Below, in pieces: positions 1 through 9,574 of a stretch of DNA of 64,000 nucleotides. How positions within the stretch are numbered: position 1 is the stretch's first letter; every line of letters begins with the position of its first letter. Under the pieces are notes generated by a model. The model was not told the origin of the DNA. It saw only the letters and a list, made by a program, of their open reading frames with translations, and made no database searches. The position numbers were made by a program, and so were the translations under genes. Source of the stretch: Methylophilus glucosoxydans (GTDB lineage: Bacteria > Pseudomonadota > Gammaproteobacteria > Burkholderiales > Methylophilaceae); contig NZ_JBHTJW010000002.1 of NCBI RefSeq assembly GCF_042676145.1, positions 1,178,001 through 1,242,000 on the forward strand. Direction: 5' to 3'.

Positions 1-1
1 G

Positions 2-511
2 GCCATGCTGAGCGGCTTGTTCCTGGTATGGATGGTGTTGGTACTGCTGTTCAGAAAGCTCTTGCAGCCCTTTACCATCATGATGGCCTTGCCCTTATCC
101 ATCTGTGGCGCGCTATTGGCGCTGGCGCTCACCCATCAGGCGCTTTCTCTGCCTGCAGTGATCGGCATCCTCATGTTGATGGGCATCGTCGGCAAAAATG
201 GCATCCTTATTGTCGACGCCATCATTGAATGCCGCTCCGCAGGCTTGTCCAGAGTTGAGGCGATCATTGCCGCCTGCCAGCAGCGTAGCCGACCGATTAT
301 CATGACCACGATTGCCATGATTGCGGGCATGCTGCCAGTGATCATCGGCGCCGGGGCGGGGACTGGATTCCGTACGCCCATGGCTTATGCGCTGATAGGG
401 GGGCTGGTGACCTCCACCTTGTTAAGCCTGATTGTCGTACCGCTGATTTATACGCTGATGGATGACCTTGAGCAACGGGTCAAAAGTCGTCTAAACACTG
501 CGCACGAGTAA
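2..511 (+). CDS. RND efflux transporter, inner-membrane pump subunit (C-terminal part only)
   Basis: This is the last 169 codons of a gene that begins before the window. Its hydrophobic segments alternate with short loops. The stretch GKNGILIVD matches the conserved RND motif of AcrB/HAE1-type pumps (VKNAILLVDF in AcrB), and TPMAYALIGGLVTSTLLSL is the usual penultimate membrane segment. Such proteins are trimeric proton-driven inner-membrane pumps that export drugs, solvents or other hydrophobic compounds with a periplasmic adaptor and a TolC-type channel. The substrate cannot be told from this fragment. The gene converges on prfC and a strong hairpin lies between them. The call to the RND superfamily is firm, and hydrophobe rather than metal efflux is likely but not certain. 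Confidence 0.85.
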   Translation, partial: AMLSGLFLVWMVLVLLFRKLLQPFTIMMALPLSICGALLALALTHQALSLPAVIGILMLMGIVGKNGILIVDAIIECRSAGLSRVEAIIAACQQRSRPIIMTTIAMIAGMLPVIIGAGAGTGFRTPMAYALIGGLVTSTLLSLIVVPLIYTLMDDLEQRVKSRLNTAHE

Positions 512-517
512 AAGAAA

Positions 518-545
518 CGCCCCGTAAGCGGTGCTTAACGGGGCG
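518..545 (-). terminator. Intrinsic terminator between RND pump gene and prfC
   Basis: The arms CGCCCCGTAAGC and GCTTAACGGGGCG pair with a single bulged A and a three-base loop. Read on the minus strand the hairpin is followed by TTTCTTTT, so it should end the prfC transcript. In the plus direction no T-run follows, but the strong stem may still help stop the pump transcript. Confidence 0.8.
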
Positions 546-579
546 AGGACAGAGGCTATACGGATAATAAAGCGATTCG

Positions 580-2154
580 CTAGGCGATTTCGCGCGTTTC
601 CATAAACTGGATATCCGGGTAGCGTTCCTGCGCCATTTGCAGGTTGACGCGGTTGGGTGCCAGGTAGACATAATCATCCGCGCTATCCAGGCCAACGTTA
701 AAGCCATATTTATCTGCAATGGCTTTCAAATCCGCATCCGAGCCTTTGAGCCAGCGCGCGGTATAGCAGTCATAGGGCTCAAATACCATATCGACGCCGT
801 ATTCATGCTCCAGACGGTGTGCTACCACGTCAAACTGCAGCATCCCCACTGCGCCCAAAATCAGGTCATTCGACAGCAGCGGGCGGAATAATTGCGCCGC
901 GCCTTCTTCGGATAACTGTTTGAGGCCGATTTGTAACTGCTTCATTTTCATCGGATTTTTAATCCGTGCACGCCGGAAAAATTCAGGCGCAAATGACGGA
1001 ATGCCAATGAACTTGAGAGCCTCATTTTCGGTAAAGGTATCGCCAAGTTTGATGGTGCCGTGGTTGGGAATACCAATAATGTCACCAGAATAGGCTTCAT
1101 CCATGATGGTGCGGTCTTGCGCCATAAAGGTGATGGCGTTGTTAACGTTGAGCATCTTGCCAGTGGCGACTTGCTTGATTTTCATACCACGTTCAAAGCG
1201 GCCAGAGCACACGCGCAAGAAGGCAATGCGGTCACGGTGTTTGGGATCCATATTGGCCTGAATTTTGAAGACAAAGCCGGCAAACTTGTCTTCGTTGGCG
1301 GCGACTGCGCGTGTCGCCGTGTTGCGTGCCTGTGGCGGTGGCGATAAATCTACTACTGCATCCAGCAAGGATTGCACGCCAAAGTTGTTCACCGCGGAGC
1401 CAAAAAACACAGGCGTTTGCTTGCCGCTCAGATAGCGCTCTTTGTTGAATTCGTTGGAAGCACCGCGGACCAGCTCAATATCAACGCGCAATTCTTGCGC
1501 CTGGTAGCCAATCAGCTCGTCCAGACGTGGATTATCCAGGCCTTGAATCGTTTCAGAAGTCCCTTTTTCAGCACGGGGATCAAAGAACAGGATGCTGTCA
1601 TTCACCAGGCTGTAGACGCCGCGGAAGGTCTTGCCCATGCCAATCGGCCAGGTCATGGGCGCGCATTCCATCCCCAAGGTGGTCTCGATTTCATCAAGTA
1701 ACTCTATCGGTGCGCGGCTTTCACGGTCCAGCTTGTTGATAAAAGTGATGATGGGCGTGTCGCGCATGCGGCAGACATTGAGCAGCTTGATGGTTTGCGC
1801 TTCGACGCCGTTGACCGAGTCAATGACCATGACGGCCGAGTCCACGGCGGTCAGGGTGCGGTAAGTATCTTCGGAGAAGTCATCGTGGCCGGGGGTATCC
1901 AGCAAATTCACCATGTGTTCACGATAGGGAAACTGCATCACAGATGAGGTAACGGAAATGCCGCGCTGCTTTTCCAGTTCCATCCAGTCCGAGGTGGCAT
2001 GACGGGCGGCTTTACGACCACGCACTTCACCCGCGACCTGAATCGCGCCACCAAACCACAGCAGTTTTTCGGTGAGGGTGGTTTTACCCGCATCCGGGTG
2101 CGAAATAATGGCAAAGGTACGGCGGCGTTCAACTTCTTGCTGCAAACTGGACAT
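580..2154 (-). CDS. prfC: Peptide chain release factor 3 (RF3)
   Basis: The 524-residue protein is a translational GTPase that removes RF1/RF2 from the ribosome after peptide release. E. coli RF3 is 529 residues. The G1 loop is HPDAGKTT at about residues 19-26, G3 is DTPGHDDF at 86-93 and G4 is NKLD at 140-143. The family sequence RGRKAARHATSDWMELEKQR before switch I is intact. A C-terminal region typical of RF3 follows. The gene is monocistronic, with a terminator downstream and a 168-bp palindromic element directly upstream of its start. Confidence 0.97.
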   Translation of the reverse strand: MSSLQQEVERRRTFAIISHPDAGKTTLTEKLLWFGGAIQVAGEVRGRKAARHATSDWMELEKQRGISVTSSVMQFPYREHMVNLLDTPGHDDFSEDTYRTLTAVDSAVMVIDSVNGVEAQTIKLLNVCRMRDTPIITFINKLDRESRAPIELLDEIETTLGMECAPMTWPIGMGKTFRGVYSLVNDSILFFDPRAEKGTSETIQGLDNPRLDELIGYQAQELRVDIELVRGASNEFNKERYLSGKQTPVFFGSAVNNFGVQSLLDAVVDLSPPPQARNTATRAVAANEDKFAGFVFKIQANMDPKHRDRIAFLRVCSGRFERGMKIKQVATGKMLNVNNAITFMAQDRTIMDEAYSGDIIGIPNHGTIKLGDTFTENEALKFIGIPSFAPEFFRRARIKNPMKMKQLQIGLKQLSEEGAAQLFRPLLSNDLILGAVGMLQFDVVAHRLEHEYGVDMVFEPYDCYTARWLKGSDADLKAIADKYGFNVGLDSADDYVYLAPNRVNLQMAQERYPDIQFMETREIA

Positions 2155-2190
2155 GAAAAAATAGCGCTTTGGAAAAAAGTGCTATTTTAA

Positions 2191-2358
2191 CCCAGATTTT
2201 ATATTGGGACTTGAAAAGGCAACGACGTGCAGTTTGATGGGTTTTTGTGCAATTTTTTTGGCAATAGTCATTCTATTGCCAAAAAAATTAAGCAGAAAAG
2301 ACGCGAACTGCGCAAGTTGACATTCAAGTAGGTCTGCCGCCCAGATATAAAATCTGGG
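2191..2358. repeat. 168-bp imperfect palindrome (fold-back, MITE-like element)
   Basis: The outer ends CCCAGATTTTATATTGGG (2191-2208) and the sequence at 2340-2358 are near-exact inverted copies, and each end is itself palindromic. Further in, ACTTGAA, CAAC and GCAGTT recur in inverted order on the right side. The centre is a perfect 17-bp inverted repeat (2251-2267 with 2273-2289) around the loop TCATT. Transcribed RNA could fold along nearly the whole length. No transposase is encoded and no clear target-site duplication is seen. It could be a miniature inverted-repeat element or a structured untranslated region between acs and prfC. Confidence 0.65.
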
Positions 2359-2383
2359 TTGGCTAATCAAACACTTAGCCGGA

Positions 2384-2446
2384 TTATTTTCGCATGAGGA
2401 AGATCGCCACCGCTGCGAAAATAATCAGAATAATTAACCCTTCCAT
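2384..2446 (-). CDS. Possible 20-residue single-span membrane micropeptide
   Basis: The ORF starts 14 bases after the acs stop and would encode MEGLIILIIFAAVAIFLMRK, a short start, about 15 hydrophobic residues and a positive end. This is the form of a one-helix membrane micropeptide. There is no convincing ribosome binding site, though coupling to acs translation is possible. The start lies inside an inverted repeat that overlaps the acs stop. No homologue is recognised. A chance hydrophobic ORF cannot be excluded. Confidence 0.3.
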   Translation of the reverse strand: MEGLIILIIFAAVAIFLMRK

Positions 2447-2459
2447 CGGCAGCAGAGGG

Positions 2460-4436
2460 TTAATTGACGGCCTGTTTCAACTGTTCTAGGATGGCCGGGT
2501 TATCCAGGGTCGAAATGTCAGAGGTAATCTCTTCCCCCTTGGCCAGGCTACGCAACAAACGGCGCATGATTTTGCCCGAGCGAGTCTTGGGCAGGTTGTC
2601 GCCAAAGCGGATTTCATCCGGCTTGGCAATCGGGCCAATTTCTTTTCCTACCCAGTCACGCAATTCGGCCACGATCTTCTTGGCTTCTTCGCCTTCTGGG
2701 CGCTTGCCTTTCAGCACGACGTAAGCCACCACAGACTCACCTTTGATCGGATGCGGTTTGCCGACCACCGCAGACTCGGCCACCAAATGGTTGGCGACCA
2801 GCGCAGACTCGATTTCCATGGTGCCCAGGCGGTGGCCGGACACGTTCAATACGTCATCAATGCGGCCCATGATGGTGAAATTACCAGTGTCAGCATCACG
2901 CACGGCGCCATCCCCCGCCAGGTACAGGTTGCCACCCAGTTCAGCCGGGAAATAGCTGGCTTTGTAACGTTCGGGATCGTTGTAAATGGTGCGGATCATG
3001 GAGGGCCACGGCTTTTTAATCACCAGTAGACCGCCATTGCCCCAGGCAATGGCTTTACCGGTTTCATCTACGACGTCGATATCAATGCCAGGGAAGGGCA
3101 GGGTGCAGGAGCCTGGCACCAAGGGAGTCGCACCTGGTAGCGGGGTTATCACATGGCCGCCGGTTTCAGTTTGCCAGAAGGTATCGACAATCGGGCAGCG
3201 ATTGCCGCCCACTTGTTCGTAGTACCACATCCAAGCTTCGGGGTTGATAGGCTCGCCGACGGTGCCCAGCAAACGCAGGCTGGCTAAATCGAAGTGGTTG
3301 GGGTGCGTGGTAAAGTCGGTTTCACCGGCTTTGATCAGGGAGCGGATCGCGGTGGGCGCGGTGTAGAACACGCTGACTTTGTGGCGCTGAATCATTTCCC
3401 AGAAACGCCCTGCATTCGGATAGGTCGGAATACCTTCAAACACAATCTGGGTCGCCCCCATGGCAAGCGGGCCGTAAGCGACATAGCTGTGACCGGTGAT
3501 CCAGCCCACATCGGCCGTACACCAGTAAATATCGTTGGGCTTAATATCGAAGGTCCAGCGCATGGTGTTCATGGCGTGCAGCAGATAGCCCGCCGAGCTA
3601 TGTTGCACGCCTTTGGGTTTACCGGTCGAACCTGAGGTGTAGAGCAGGAACAACGGATGTTCTGCGTCTACCATCACCGGCTCACAGGTGTCGGCTTGGC
3701 CTGCAATCAGGTCATGCCACCAGACACAGGTGCTATCCCAGGCGACGTCCATGCCGGTTTTCTTGAACACCACCATATGGCGGATGCTGTCACAGCCGCC
3801 CATGGCAATGCCTTCGTCGACTGCTTGTTTGAGCGGCAGCGTTTTACCGCCACGGTATTGGCCGTCTGAGGTAATCACCGCCACCGCGCCAGCATCGATA
3901 ATCCGCTCATTCAGGCTTTTGGCAGAAAAGCCGCCAAACACCACCGAGTGAATAATGCCCAGACGGGCACAGGCCTGCATGGCGACCACGGCTTCAATGC
4001 CCATGGGCAGATAGATAATGACGCGGTCACCCTTGACCAGCTTGAGTGACTTGAGGCCATTCGCAAACTGGCAGACCTGGTGGTAGAGTTCTTTGTAGCT
4101 CACACTGCGCACATCGCCGTTATCCGCCTCAAAAATAATGGCGGTTTTGTTGGGGATGGTTTGCAGGTGCTTGTCCAGGCAGTTGGCGGACACATTTAAC
4201 TCGCCATCTTCAAACCATTTGTAGAAGGGGGCATGGTCCTGATTGAGTGTCTTGGTAAACGGTTTGTGCCAGATTAATAGCTCGCGAGCCAGTTTGGCCC
4301 AGAATCCTTCGTAATCCTGTGCCGCTTCCTGGCACAGGCGTTGGTATTCCTCCATGCTGCCGATCGCGGCCTGGCTTGAAAACTCTTTGCCCGGCGCGAA
4401 TACGCGGTGTTCATGAAGTACAGATTCGATAGACAT
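2460..4436 (-). CDS. acs: Acetyl-coenzyme A synthetase
   Basis: The 658-residue enzyme activates acetate to acetyl-CoA through acetyl-AMP, and length and order match the family (about 650 residues). The N-terminal ACS domain is followed by the AMP-binding P-loop YTSGSTGKPKG near residue 265 and by WQTETGGHVITPLPGATPLVPGS-type substrate-pocket residues. Near the C-terminus PKTRSGKIMRRLL carries the lysine (about residue 620) that is acetylated to shut the enzyme off in other bacteria. The start has GGGGGGA upstream. It is divergent from glnE across a 119-base promoter region. Confidence 0.97.
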   Translation of the reverse strand: MSIESVLHEHRVFAPGKEFSSQAAIGSMEEYQRLCQEAAQDYEGFWAKLARELLIWHKPFTKTLNQDHAPFYKWFEDGELNVSANCLDKHLQTIPNKTAIIFEADNGDVRSVSYKELYHQVCQFANGLKSLKLVKGDRVIIYLPMGIEAVVAMQACARLGIIHSVVFGGFSAKSLNERIIDAGAVAVITSDGQYRGGKTLPLKQAVDEGIAMGGCDSIRHMVVFKKTGMDVAWDSTCVWWHDLIAGQADTCEPVMVDAEHPLFLLYTSGSTGKPKGVQHSSAGYLLHAMNTMRWTFDIKPNDIYWCTADVGWITGHSYVAYGPLAMGATQIVFEGIPTYPNAGRFWEMIQRHKVSVFYTAPTAIRSLIKAGETDFTTHPNHFDLASLRLLGTVGEPINPEAWMWYYEQVGGNRCPIVDTFWQTETGGHVITPLPGATPLVPGSCTLPFPGIDIDVVDETGKAIAWGNGGLLVIKKPWPSMIRTIYNDPERYKASYFPAELGGNLYLAGDGAVRDADTGNFTIMGRIDDVLNVSGHRLGTMEIESALVANHLVAESAVVGKPHPIKGESVVAYVVLKGKRPEGEEAKKIVAELRDWVGKEIGPIAKPDEIRFGDNLPKTRSGKIMRRLLRSLAKGEEITSDISTLDNPAILEQLKQAVN

Positions 4437-4555
4437 AGCGTCCCCCCAAAAATCAATGTCAAAAAATGAAAGTGTGAGCGAACCTCAGGTGTTATTATTT
4501 TGGTTCTGATTGACAAACTCTCCGAGCACACATCCCGTTACTAGAGCCACAGCCC

Positions 4556-7294
4556 ATGCAACAGCTTGCCCAAATTCTAACAGAAAAGCAGGTCGCGTCT
4601 ACAGAGGCCGCCTATTTGCTGCATGCGGCTGCTTGTAGCCCCTTTTTTGCCAGATTCGTTACAAAACATCCAGATTTTGTAACTGATCTGTTAGATAACT
4701 TATATAAGACATATAAGACTCAAGATGTCAAAGATCTGTTTTTAATTGAAAAAAATAGTGAAGAATCTGTTTTTCTGCAACAAATCCGCTTGATCAGGCA
4801 GCGCTTGATGGCACATTTGATCGTGCGTGACCTGAATGGTCTGGCGGATTTTGCCGAGGTGGTGGAAACCACAAGCGCGCTTGCCGAGTCGGCAATTGCT
4901 GCGGCTATCACCTTCTACCACGCCCGCCTGGCTGATATCTATGGGCAGCCTTGCTCAGCCAAGGGCGCGCCGCAGCAACTGATCGTGGTCGGCATGGGCA
5001 AGCTGGGCGGGCGTGAATTGAATGTCTCCTCTGATATAGACCTGATTTTTGCCTATGAAGAAGAAGGTAACACCAATGGAGAAAAGTCCATCAGTAACCA
5101 GGACTTTTTTACGCGACTGGGTAAAAAGGTCATTGTGGCGCTGGATGAAGTCAGGGCGGAAGGCTTTGTCTTTCGCGTGGATATGCGCTTGCGCCCGTTT
5201 GGCTCGGAAGGCGCACTGGTTTGCAACCTCGATGCGCTGGAGGATTACTACCAGAATTATGGGCGGGAGTGGGAGCGTTACGCCTGGATTAAAGGCCGGG
5301 TTGTCCATGGGCCAGACGCTGCACTGACCAGGCTGATCAAGCCGTTTGTGTTCCGCAAATATCTGGATTTTAACGCTTACGCCTCCATGCGCGACCTCAA
5401 GCTGCAAATTCAGCGCGATGTGCTGCAGCGCAAGCTCTCGGACAATATCAAGCTGGGGCGGGGCGGCATCCGCGAGGTCGAGTTTATCGCGCAGTTGTTC
5501 CAGCTGATCCGTGGTGGTCAAGTGCCGGATTTGCAAATCAAGCCGACGCTGGCGGTGCTCGACTGCTTGGCGATGCGCGGCATGTTGCCCGCAGACGAAG
5601 TCTCTGCCCTCAAGCAAAGTTATGTCTATCTGCGCAACCTAGAGCATAGACTCATGTACATCGACGATCAGCAAACCCAGGATTTGCCTGAGTCTGAGAC
5701 CTACCGTGGTTACTTGCTGCAGATGCTCAAGCAGCCGGACTGGTCCAGTTTTATAGTCGAACTCAATCTGCATAGAGACCGCATACAACGTTTTTTTGAT
5801 GAAACCTTTAAGGACGAACAGCAACAGGATTTACAACAGGAAACGGCTGTTTGGCAAGGGACGCTGAGTGCCGCTGACAGTGAGCAATGGCTGGCTGCGC
5901 AAGGCTATACGCGTGGCAGCGATATCGTGCATTTGTTGCAGCAGACGCGGGCGAGCCAACGCATCCAGCAATTGCCCGAGCAAAGCCGTCGCCGGCTGGA
6001 TCAACTGATGCCATTACTGTTGCGGGAAGCTGCACAGCAACAGAGCACCACGCCGGATACCGCGCTGATTCGCACGCTGGACTTGCTGGAAAGTATTTGC
6101 CGCCGCGCCAGCTATCTGGCTTTGTTGGCAGAGTTTCCTGATGCCCTGTCGCTGATCGTCAAACTGTGTGCCGCCAGCCCGTGGATTGCACAGTATGTCT
6201 CTGCCCACCCCATTTTGCTGGATGAGTTGCTCAATAAGCAGACCTTGTTCAAGCGACTGGATGCAGCCCAATTGAAAACCGAGCTGCTAAGCCAGATGCA
6301 AGCCTTGCACGGCGATGTGGAAGCGCAAATGGATGCGATGCGACATTTCAAGCATGCCAGCGTGCTTAAAATTGCGGCGCAGGATGTGATGACAGCGTTG
6401 TCGCTGGAGGCGATTTCGGACGACTTAAGCGCACTGGCCGACGTGATCTTGCAGGTCAGTGTACAGACCGTGTGGCAAAACCTGGCGATCAAACACCGCG
6501 ATACGCCCCAGTTCGCCGTGATCGGCTACGGCAAGCTGGGCGGCAAAGAATTAGGCTATCTCTCGGATCTGGATATTATTTTTCTATATGAAGATGACGC
6601 GGAGCAGGCCCCGGAGGTCTATGCGCGCTTTGCTCAGCGCCTGAATACCTGGTTTAACACGCTGACCAATGCCGGCTTGCTGTATGAGACCGACTTGCAG
6701 TTACGCCCAGATGGCAATAGTGGTTTGCTGGTCAGTACGGTGGCCGCGTTCAGGGAGTATCAGCATCATAAAGCCTGGGTATGGGAGCATCAGGCACTGA
6801 CGCGTGCACGTTTTGTGGCGGGCTTGGAACACATCGGCGCGGCCTTTGAACAGATCCGCCGTGAGATCATCGTGCAGCCACGAGATGCAACTGCGCTCAA
6901 GCAAGATATTGTGCACATGCGCGAGAAAATGCGCGAAGCCCACAAGTCCAAGCTTGGCCGCTTTGATCTCAAGCAAGGGCCAGGCGGCATTATTGATGTC
7001 GAGTTTATGGTGCAATATCTGGTGTTATTGCACGGGGCTAAGCATCCCGGCCTGGCCGAAAATATTGGCAATATCGGCTTGCTGGAGCGCTGTGCCGAAT
7101 TGGGGCTGATTGACTCTGCAACCATGGCAGAAGCGGTTGCGGCAGCCTACCGTGAATACCGGAGACTGATCCATCACACCAAGTTGCAAGGGCAAGATGC
7201 CATTGTTGAAGATGCGGAATTACTGCCGCAGAGAACCGTGGTCAAGGCGCTTTGGCAGAAGTTACTGGGGCAGCAGTTCCTGGGCCAAGTCTGA
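4556..7294 (+). CDS. glnE: Glutamine synthetase adenylyltransferase/deadenylylase
   Basis: The 912-residue bifunctional enzyme attaches AMP to, and removes it from, glutamine synthetase in response to PII and glutamine. Two nucleotidyltransferase domains are visible: GMGKLGGRELNVSSDIDLIF at about residues 145-165 (deadenylylase half) and GYGKLGGKELGYLSDLDIIF at about 655-675 (adenylylase half). Each carries the DxD metal-binding pair, and the stretch GRGGIREVEF follows the first. E. coli GlnE is 946 residues, so this one is complete but slightly short at the N-terminus. It converges on the GGDEF gene with only 12 bases between stops. Confidence 0.96.
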   Translation: MQQLAQILTEKQVASTEAAYLLHAAACSPFFARFVTKHPDFVTDLLDNLYKTYKTQDVKDLFLIEKNSEESVFLQQIRLIRQRLMAHLIVRDLNGLADFAEVVETTSALAESAIAAAITFYHARLADIYGQPCSAKGAPQQLIVVGMGKLGGRELNVSSDIDLIFAYEEEGNTNGEKSISNQDFFTRLGKKVIVALDEVRAEGFVFRVDMRLRPFGSEGALVCNLDALEDYYQNYGREWERYAWIKGRVVHGPDAALTRLIKPFVFRKYLDFNAYASMRDLKLQIQRDVLQRKLSDNIKLGRGGIREVEFIAQLFQLIRGGQVPDLQIKPTLAVLDCLAMRGMLPADEVSALKQSYVYLRNLEHRLMYIDDQQTQDLPESETYRGYLLQMLKQPDWSSFIVELNLHRDRIQRFFDETFKDEQQQDLQQETAVWQGTLSAADSEQWLAAQGYTRGSDIVHLLQQTRASQRIQQLPEQSRRRLDQLMPLLLREAAQQQSTTPDTALIRTLDLLESICRRASYLALLAEFPDALSLIVKLCAASPWIAQYVSAHPILLDELLNKQTLFKRLDAAQLKTELLSQMQALHGDVEAQMDAMRHFKHASVLKIAAQDVMTALSLEAISDDLSALADVILQVSVQTVWQNLAIKHRDTPQFAVIGYGKLGGKELGYLSDLDIIFLYEDDAEQAPEVYARFAQRLNTWFNTLTNAGLLYETDLQLRPDGNSGLLVSTVAAFREYQHHKAWVWEHQALTRARFVAGLEHIGAAFEQIRREIIVQPRDATALKQDIVHMREKMREAHKSKLGRFDLKQGPGGIIDVEFMVQYLVLLHGAKHPGLAENIGNIGLLERCAELGLIDSATMAEAVAAAYREYRRLIHHTKLQGQDAIVEDAELLPQRTVVKALWQKLLGQQFLGQV

Positions 7295-7306
7295 CTGAGA
7301 AACGCG

Positions 7307-9277
7307 TTATTCGCCTGCATTCCAGGCTTGCGCATCTGTGACGGGTGGTTGCCATTGGCTGTTGTAGCAAATTACCCGGTTACGTCCGGTTTGCTTGGCC
7401 TGATAAAGGGCCAGGTCGGCATGCTTATAAAGCAATTCATAGGCATAAATCGTTTCATTCGCGCACGAAATGCCTATGCTGATCGTCGTGCTGAATTCAT
7501 GGCCGCCCTGTGGGGTAAAAAAGCGTAACTCTGCGATCGAGGTACGGATGCGTTCAGCAATCACGCGCGCTTCTTCGGCTGTTGTGGCGGGTAAGACCAC
7601 GGCAAACTCCTCACCGCCCAGTCTACCCAGCAAGTCCTTGTCGCGGATGGCATTTTCAATCGTCCGTGAACAGGCAATCAGCACCTGGTCGCCTTGCGGA
7701 TGGCCGTAAGAGTCATTGATCACTTTGAAGAAATCAATATCCAGCATCAGGAAGCACAGTGGTGCACCGGTATGGTCTGCCTGTTGCAGTATGGCTTTGG
7801 CTCGGTTATAAAAAGAGTGGCGGTTGGGGATTTGCGTCAGGCTGTCTATGGTAGCCTCTTTTTCCGCTTTGTCTTTTGCCTGCTGCAACGCCCGGGTTCT
7901 GATTTTTACTTGATCTTCCAGCGAATGGTTCAGGCGTTGCATCTCATTGCGGTATTGTTGCAAGCTGCCAGACATGCTTTTGAACATCCTCGCCAGCTTG
8001 CCAATCTCGTTTTGCAACTTAAAGGGCAAGGGTAGGGTATGGTTGGTGATTTTTTCATACTGCTGCGCTTCAATGGCGCTGGAAGCTGCCATAAACGTCT
8101 CCAGCGGTTGAATGACTTTTTTCTTCATCACCAGATACAGCATGATCAGCTCTATCACCAATGCCAGTACACTGACAATCAGGATAAACCTGGCGGCACT
8201 CATGGACGGTGCAGACAATAAAGATTTTGGGTAGACCGTGACAAACCACCAGCCAGGGCCTTCTATTTGTGTGGCTGCCAGAAATGCGTCATCATCCTCA
8301 ACAATAAAATAAGCCTGCTGCCTGTTTTTGATGGATTGAGTCAGCACCTGAAACTGCTGGCTCAAATGCCCGTCTTTGAGGTCAGGGATCATCAGCATGC
8401 CCCGTGTACGGTTCATTTCTGTCTCTTTGGCCGGGTGCGCAATCAAGCGCCCATCTTCGCGGAAGATAAAATTGTAGGTCCCTGACAGATGGTCATTAAA
8501 CACGCGGTCAAACAGGGCATTGAGCAAAATGTCATGCCCCACATTCAGCGTGTTTGTCTCAGTGATATCAATAGGGGTCTCCAGTGACACCATCCATTCA
8601 TTGGCGGTCGGGTCAAAGTAGAGGCCAGTCCAGACACTCTTGCGCTCAGGATTGCGCTGCCGGGTGGTGATGTAAACCCACTCTTCAGTGAGAACATCCA
8701 GTTTGCTACTGGCGTTGTCAGCCCAACGCATGCCTGGCCAGTACACAATATTGACATTTTCTGGCATGGAGACATACAGGTTGGCAAACTGCTTGGTCCA
8801 CGACGTGCCAAAGTGATCGACCATGACATACGACAGAAGTAATTTCTTCCTGAAATCCTTATTGGCAATCGGGGCCTTGGCGCCGATATATGCGGTGACG
8901 TCTTTGCTGATCAGGCCGGATTGATTATAAAAGCCATCGTAGGCTTTTTTTTGCAGGTGTATGGTGTGGTCTGGCATGCGCTGGAAGACTTGCCAGAAGA
9001 AGCGGTCATTGTAGAAAAAATCTTGTTGCCAGTGCGCGAGAAAGGTGGCCCTGAAAATCTGGTGATTGGACTCGGCCAACTTGAAAATGGCACTTTCACG
9101 CTGGCCGCGTTCATTGATGTAATGTTCGAGGCCATCAATGGTGGAGGCCACCAGCGTTTTGTAGATGTGCCAGTAAGTGAGCGCACTGACCGCGACGATG
9201 ACGATGCTGACCCTGATCGCCATTTGCAACATGACATCCAGCGTCAGCGATTGTTTGTGGTTGAGCAGGCGCTTCAT
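7307..9277 (-). CDS. Membrane sensor diguanylate cyclase (Cache-GGDEF)
   Basis: The protein has a membrane segment near the N-terminus, a large periplasmic region with Cache-like sensor character, and a second membrane segment. A linker and coiled coil (EMQRLNHSLEDQVKIRTRALQQAKDKAEKEATIDSLTQIP region) lead to the GGDEF domain. The active site is intact as GGEEF. The upstream RDKD is a complete inhibitory I-site in the pattern RxxDxxxRxGGEEF, so product feedback is expected. It should make cyclic di-GMP in response to a periplasmic ligand. I chose ATG at 9277 (656 residues, weak GGA upstream). An in-frame TTG at 9376 adds 33 residues but lacks a ribosome binding site. Confidence 0.88.
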   Translation of the reverse strand: MKRLLNHKQSLTLDVMLQMAIRVSIVIVAVSALTYWHIYKTLVASTIDGLEHYINERGQRESAIFKLAESNHQIFRATFLAHWQQDFFYNDRFFWQVFQRMPDHTIHLQKKAYDGFYNQSGLISKDVTAYIGAKAPIANKDFRKKLLLSYVMVDHFGTSWTKQFANLYVSMPENVNIVYWPGMRWADNASSKLDVLTEEWVYITTRQRNPERKSVWTGLYFDPTANEWMVSLETPIDITETNTLNVGHDILLNALFDRVFNDHLSGTYNFIFREDGRLIAHPAKETEMNRTRGMLMIPDLKDGHLSQQFQVLTQSIKNRQQAYFIVEDDDAFLAATQIEGPGWWFVTVYPKSLLSAPSMSAARFILIVSVLALVIELIMLYLVMKKKVIQPLETFMAASSAIEAQQYEKITNHTLPLPFKLQNEIGKLARMFKSMSGSLQQYRNEMQRLNHSLEDQVKIRTRALQQAKDKAEKEATIDSLTQIPNRHSFYNRAKAILQQADHTGAPLCFLMLDIDFFKVINDSYGHPQGDQVLIACSRTIENAIRDKDLLGRLGGEEFAVVLPATTAEEARVIAERIRTSIAELRFFTPQGGHEFSTTISIGISCANETIYAYELLYKHADLALYQAKQTGRNRVICYNSQWQPPVTDAQAWNAGE

Positions 9278-9574
9278 CAGGCGGTCCAGTCTGATTTGCT
9301 GAAAAATGAAGCCGAGACTGAATCTGAATTCAGGAAGTCCGCCACAGGTTTGTTGCTGACATGCATCATCACTCAAATATACTGCTTTTGTTTATTGTTA
9401 TGTCCACACTGATATGAACAGTGGATTTGCATCCCTTGGATTAACATACACCTGCCGCAAGCAGGAAGCAATCATAATGTGCGAGAAAATGGCGATTTAA
9501 AATAAATTAATGCAGTTGCCTTTGCTGCCTGTGAGCGGACTGACTAGGGTCAGCGTTTAAAGTAGCTAATCGCG

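Noticed and set aside
2182..2370. A 62-codon minus-strand frame covering the 168-bp palindrome
   Set aside because: The palindromic sequence explains the frame. There is no family resemblance and no translation signal.
2434..2463. Inverted repeat TTAACCCT/AGGGTTAA at the acs stop as a terminator
   Set aside because: The stem is only eight pairs and AT-rich with a 14-base loop; the T-run after it is interrupted. Too weak to call.
4955..5617. A 220-codon minus-strand open frame opposite glnE
   Set aside because: It is antisense to strongly conserved GlnE motifs and has no family features. It is a shadow of the real gene.
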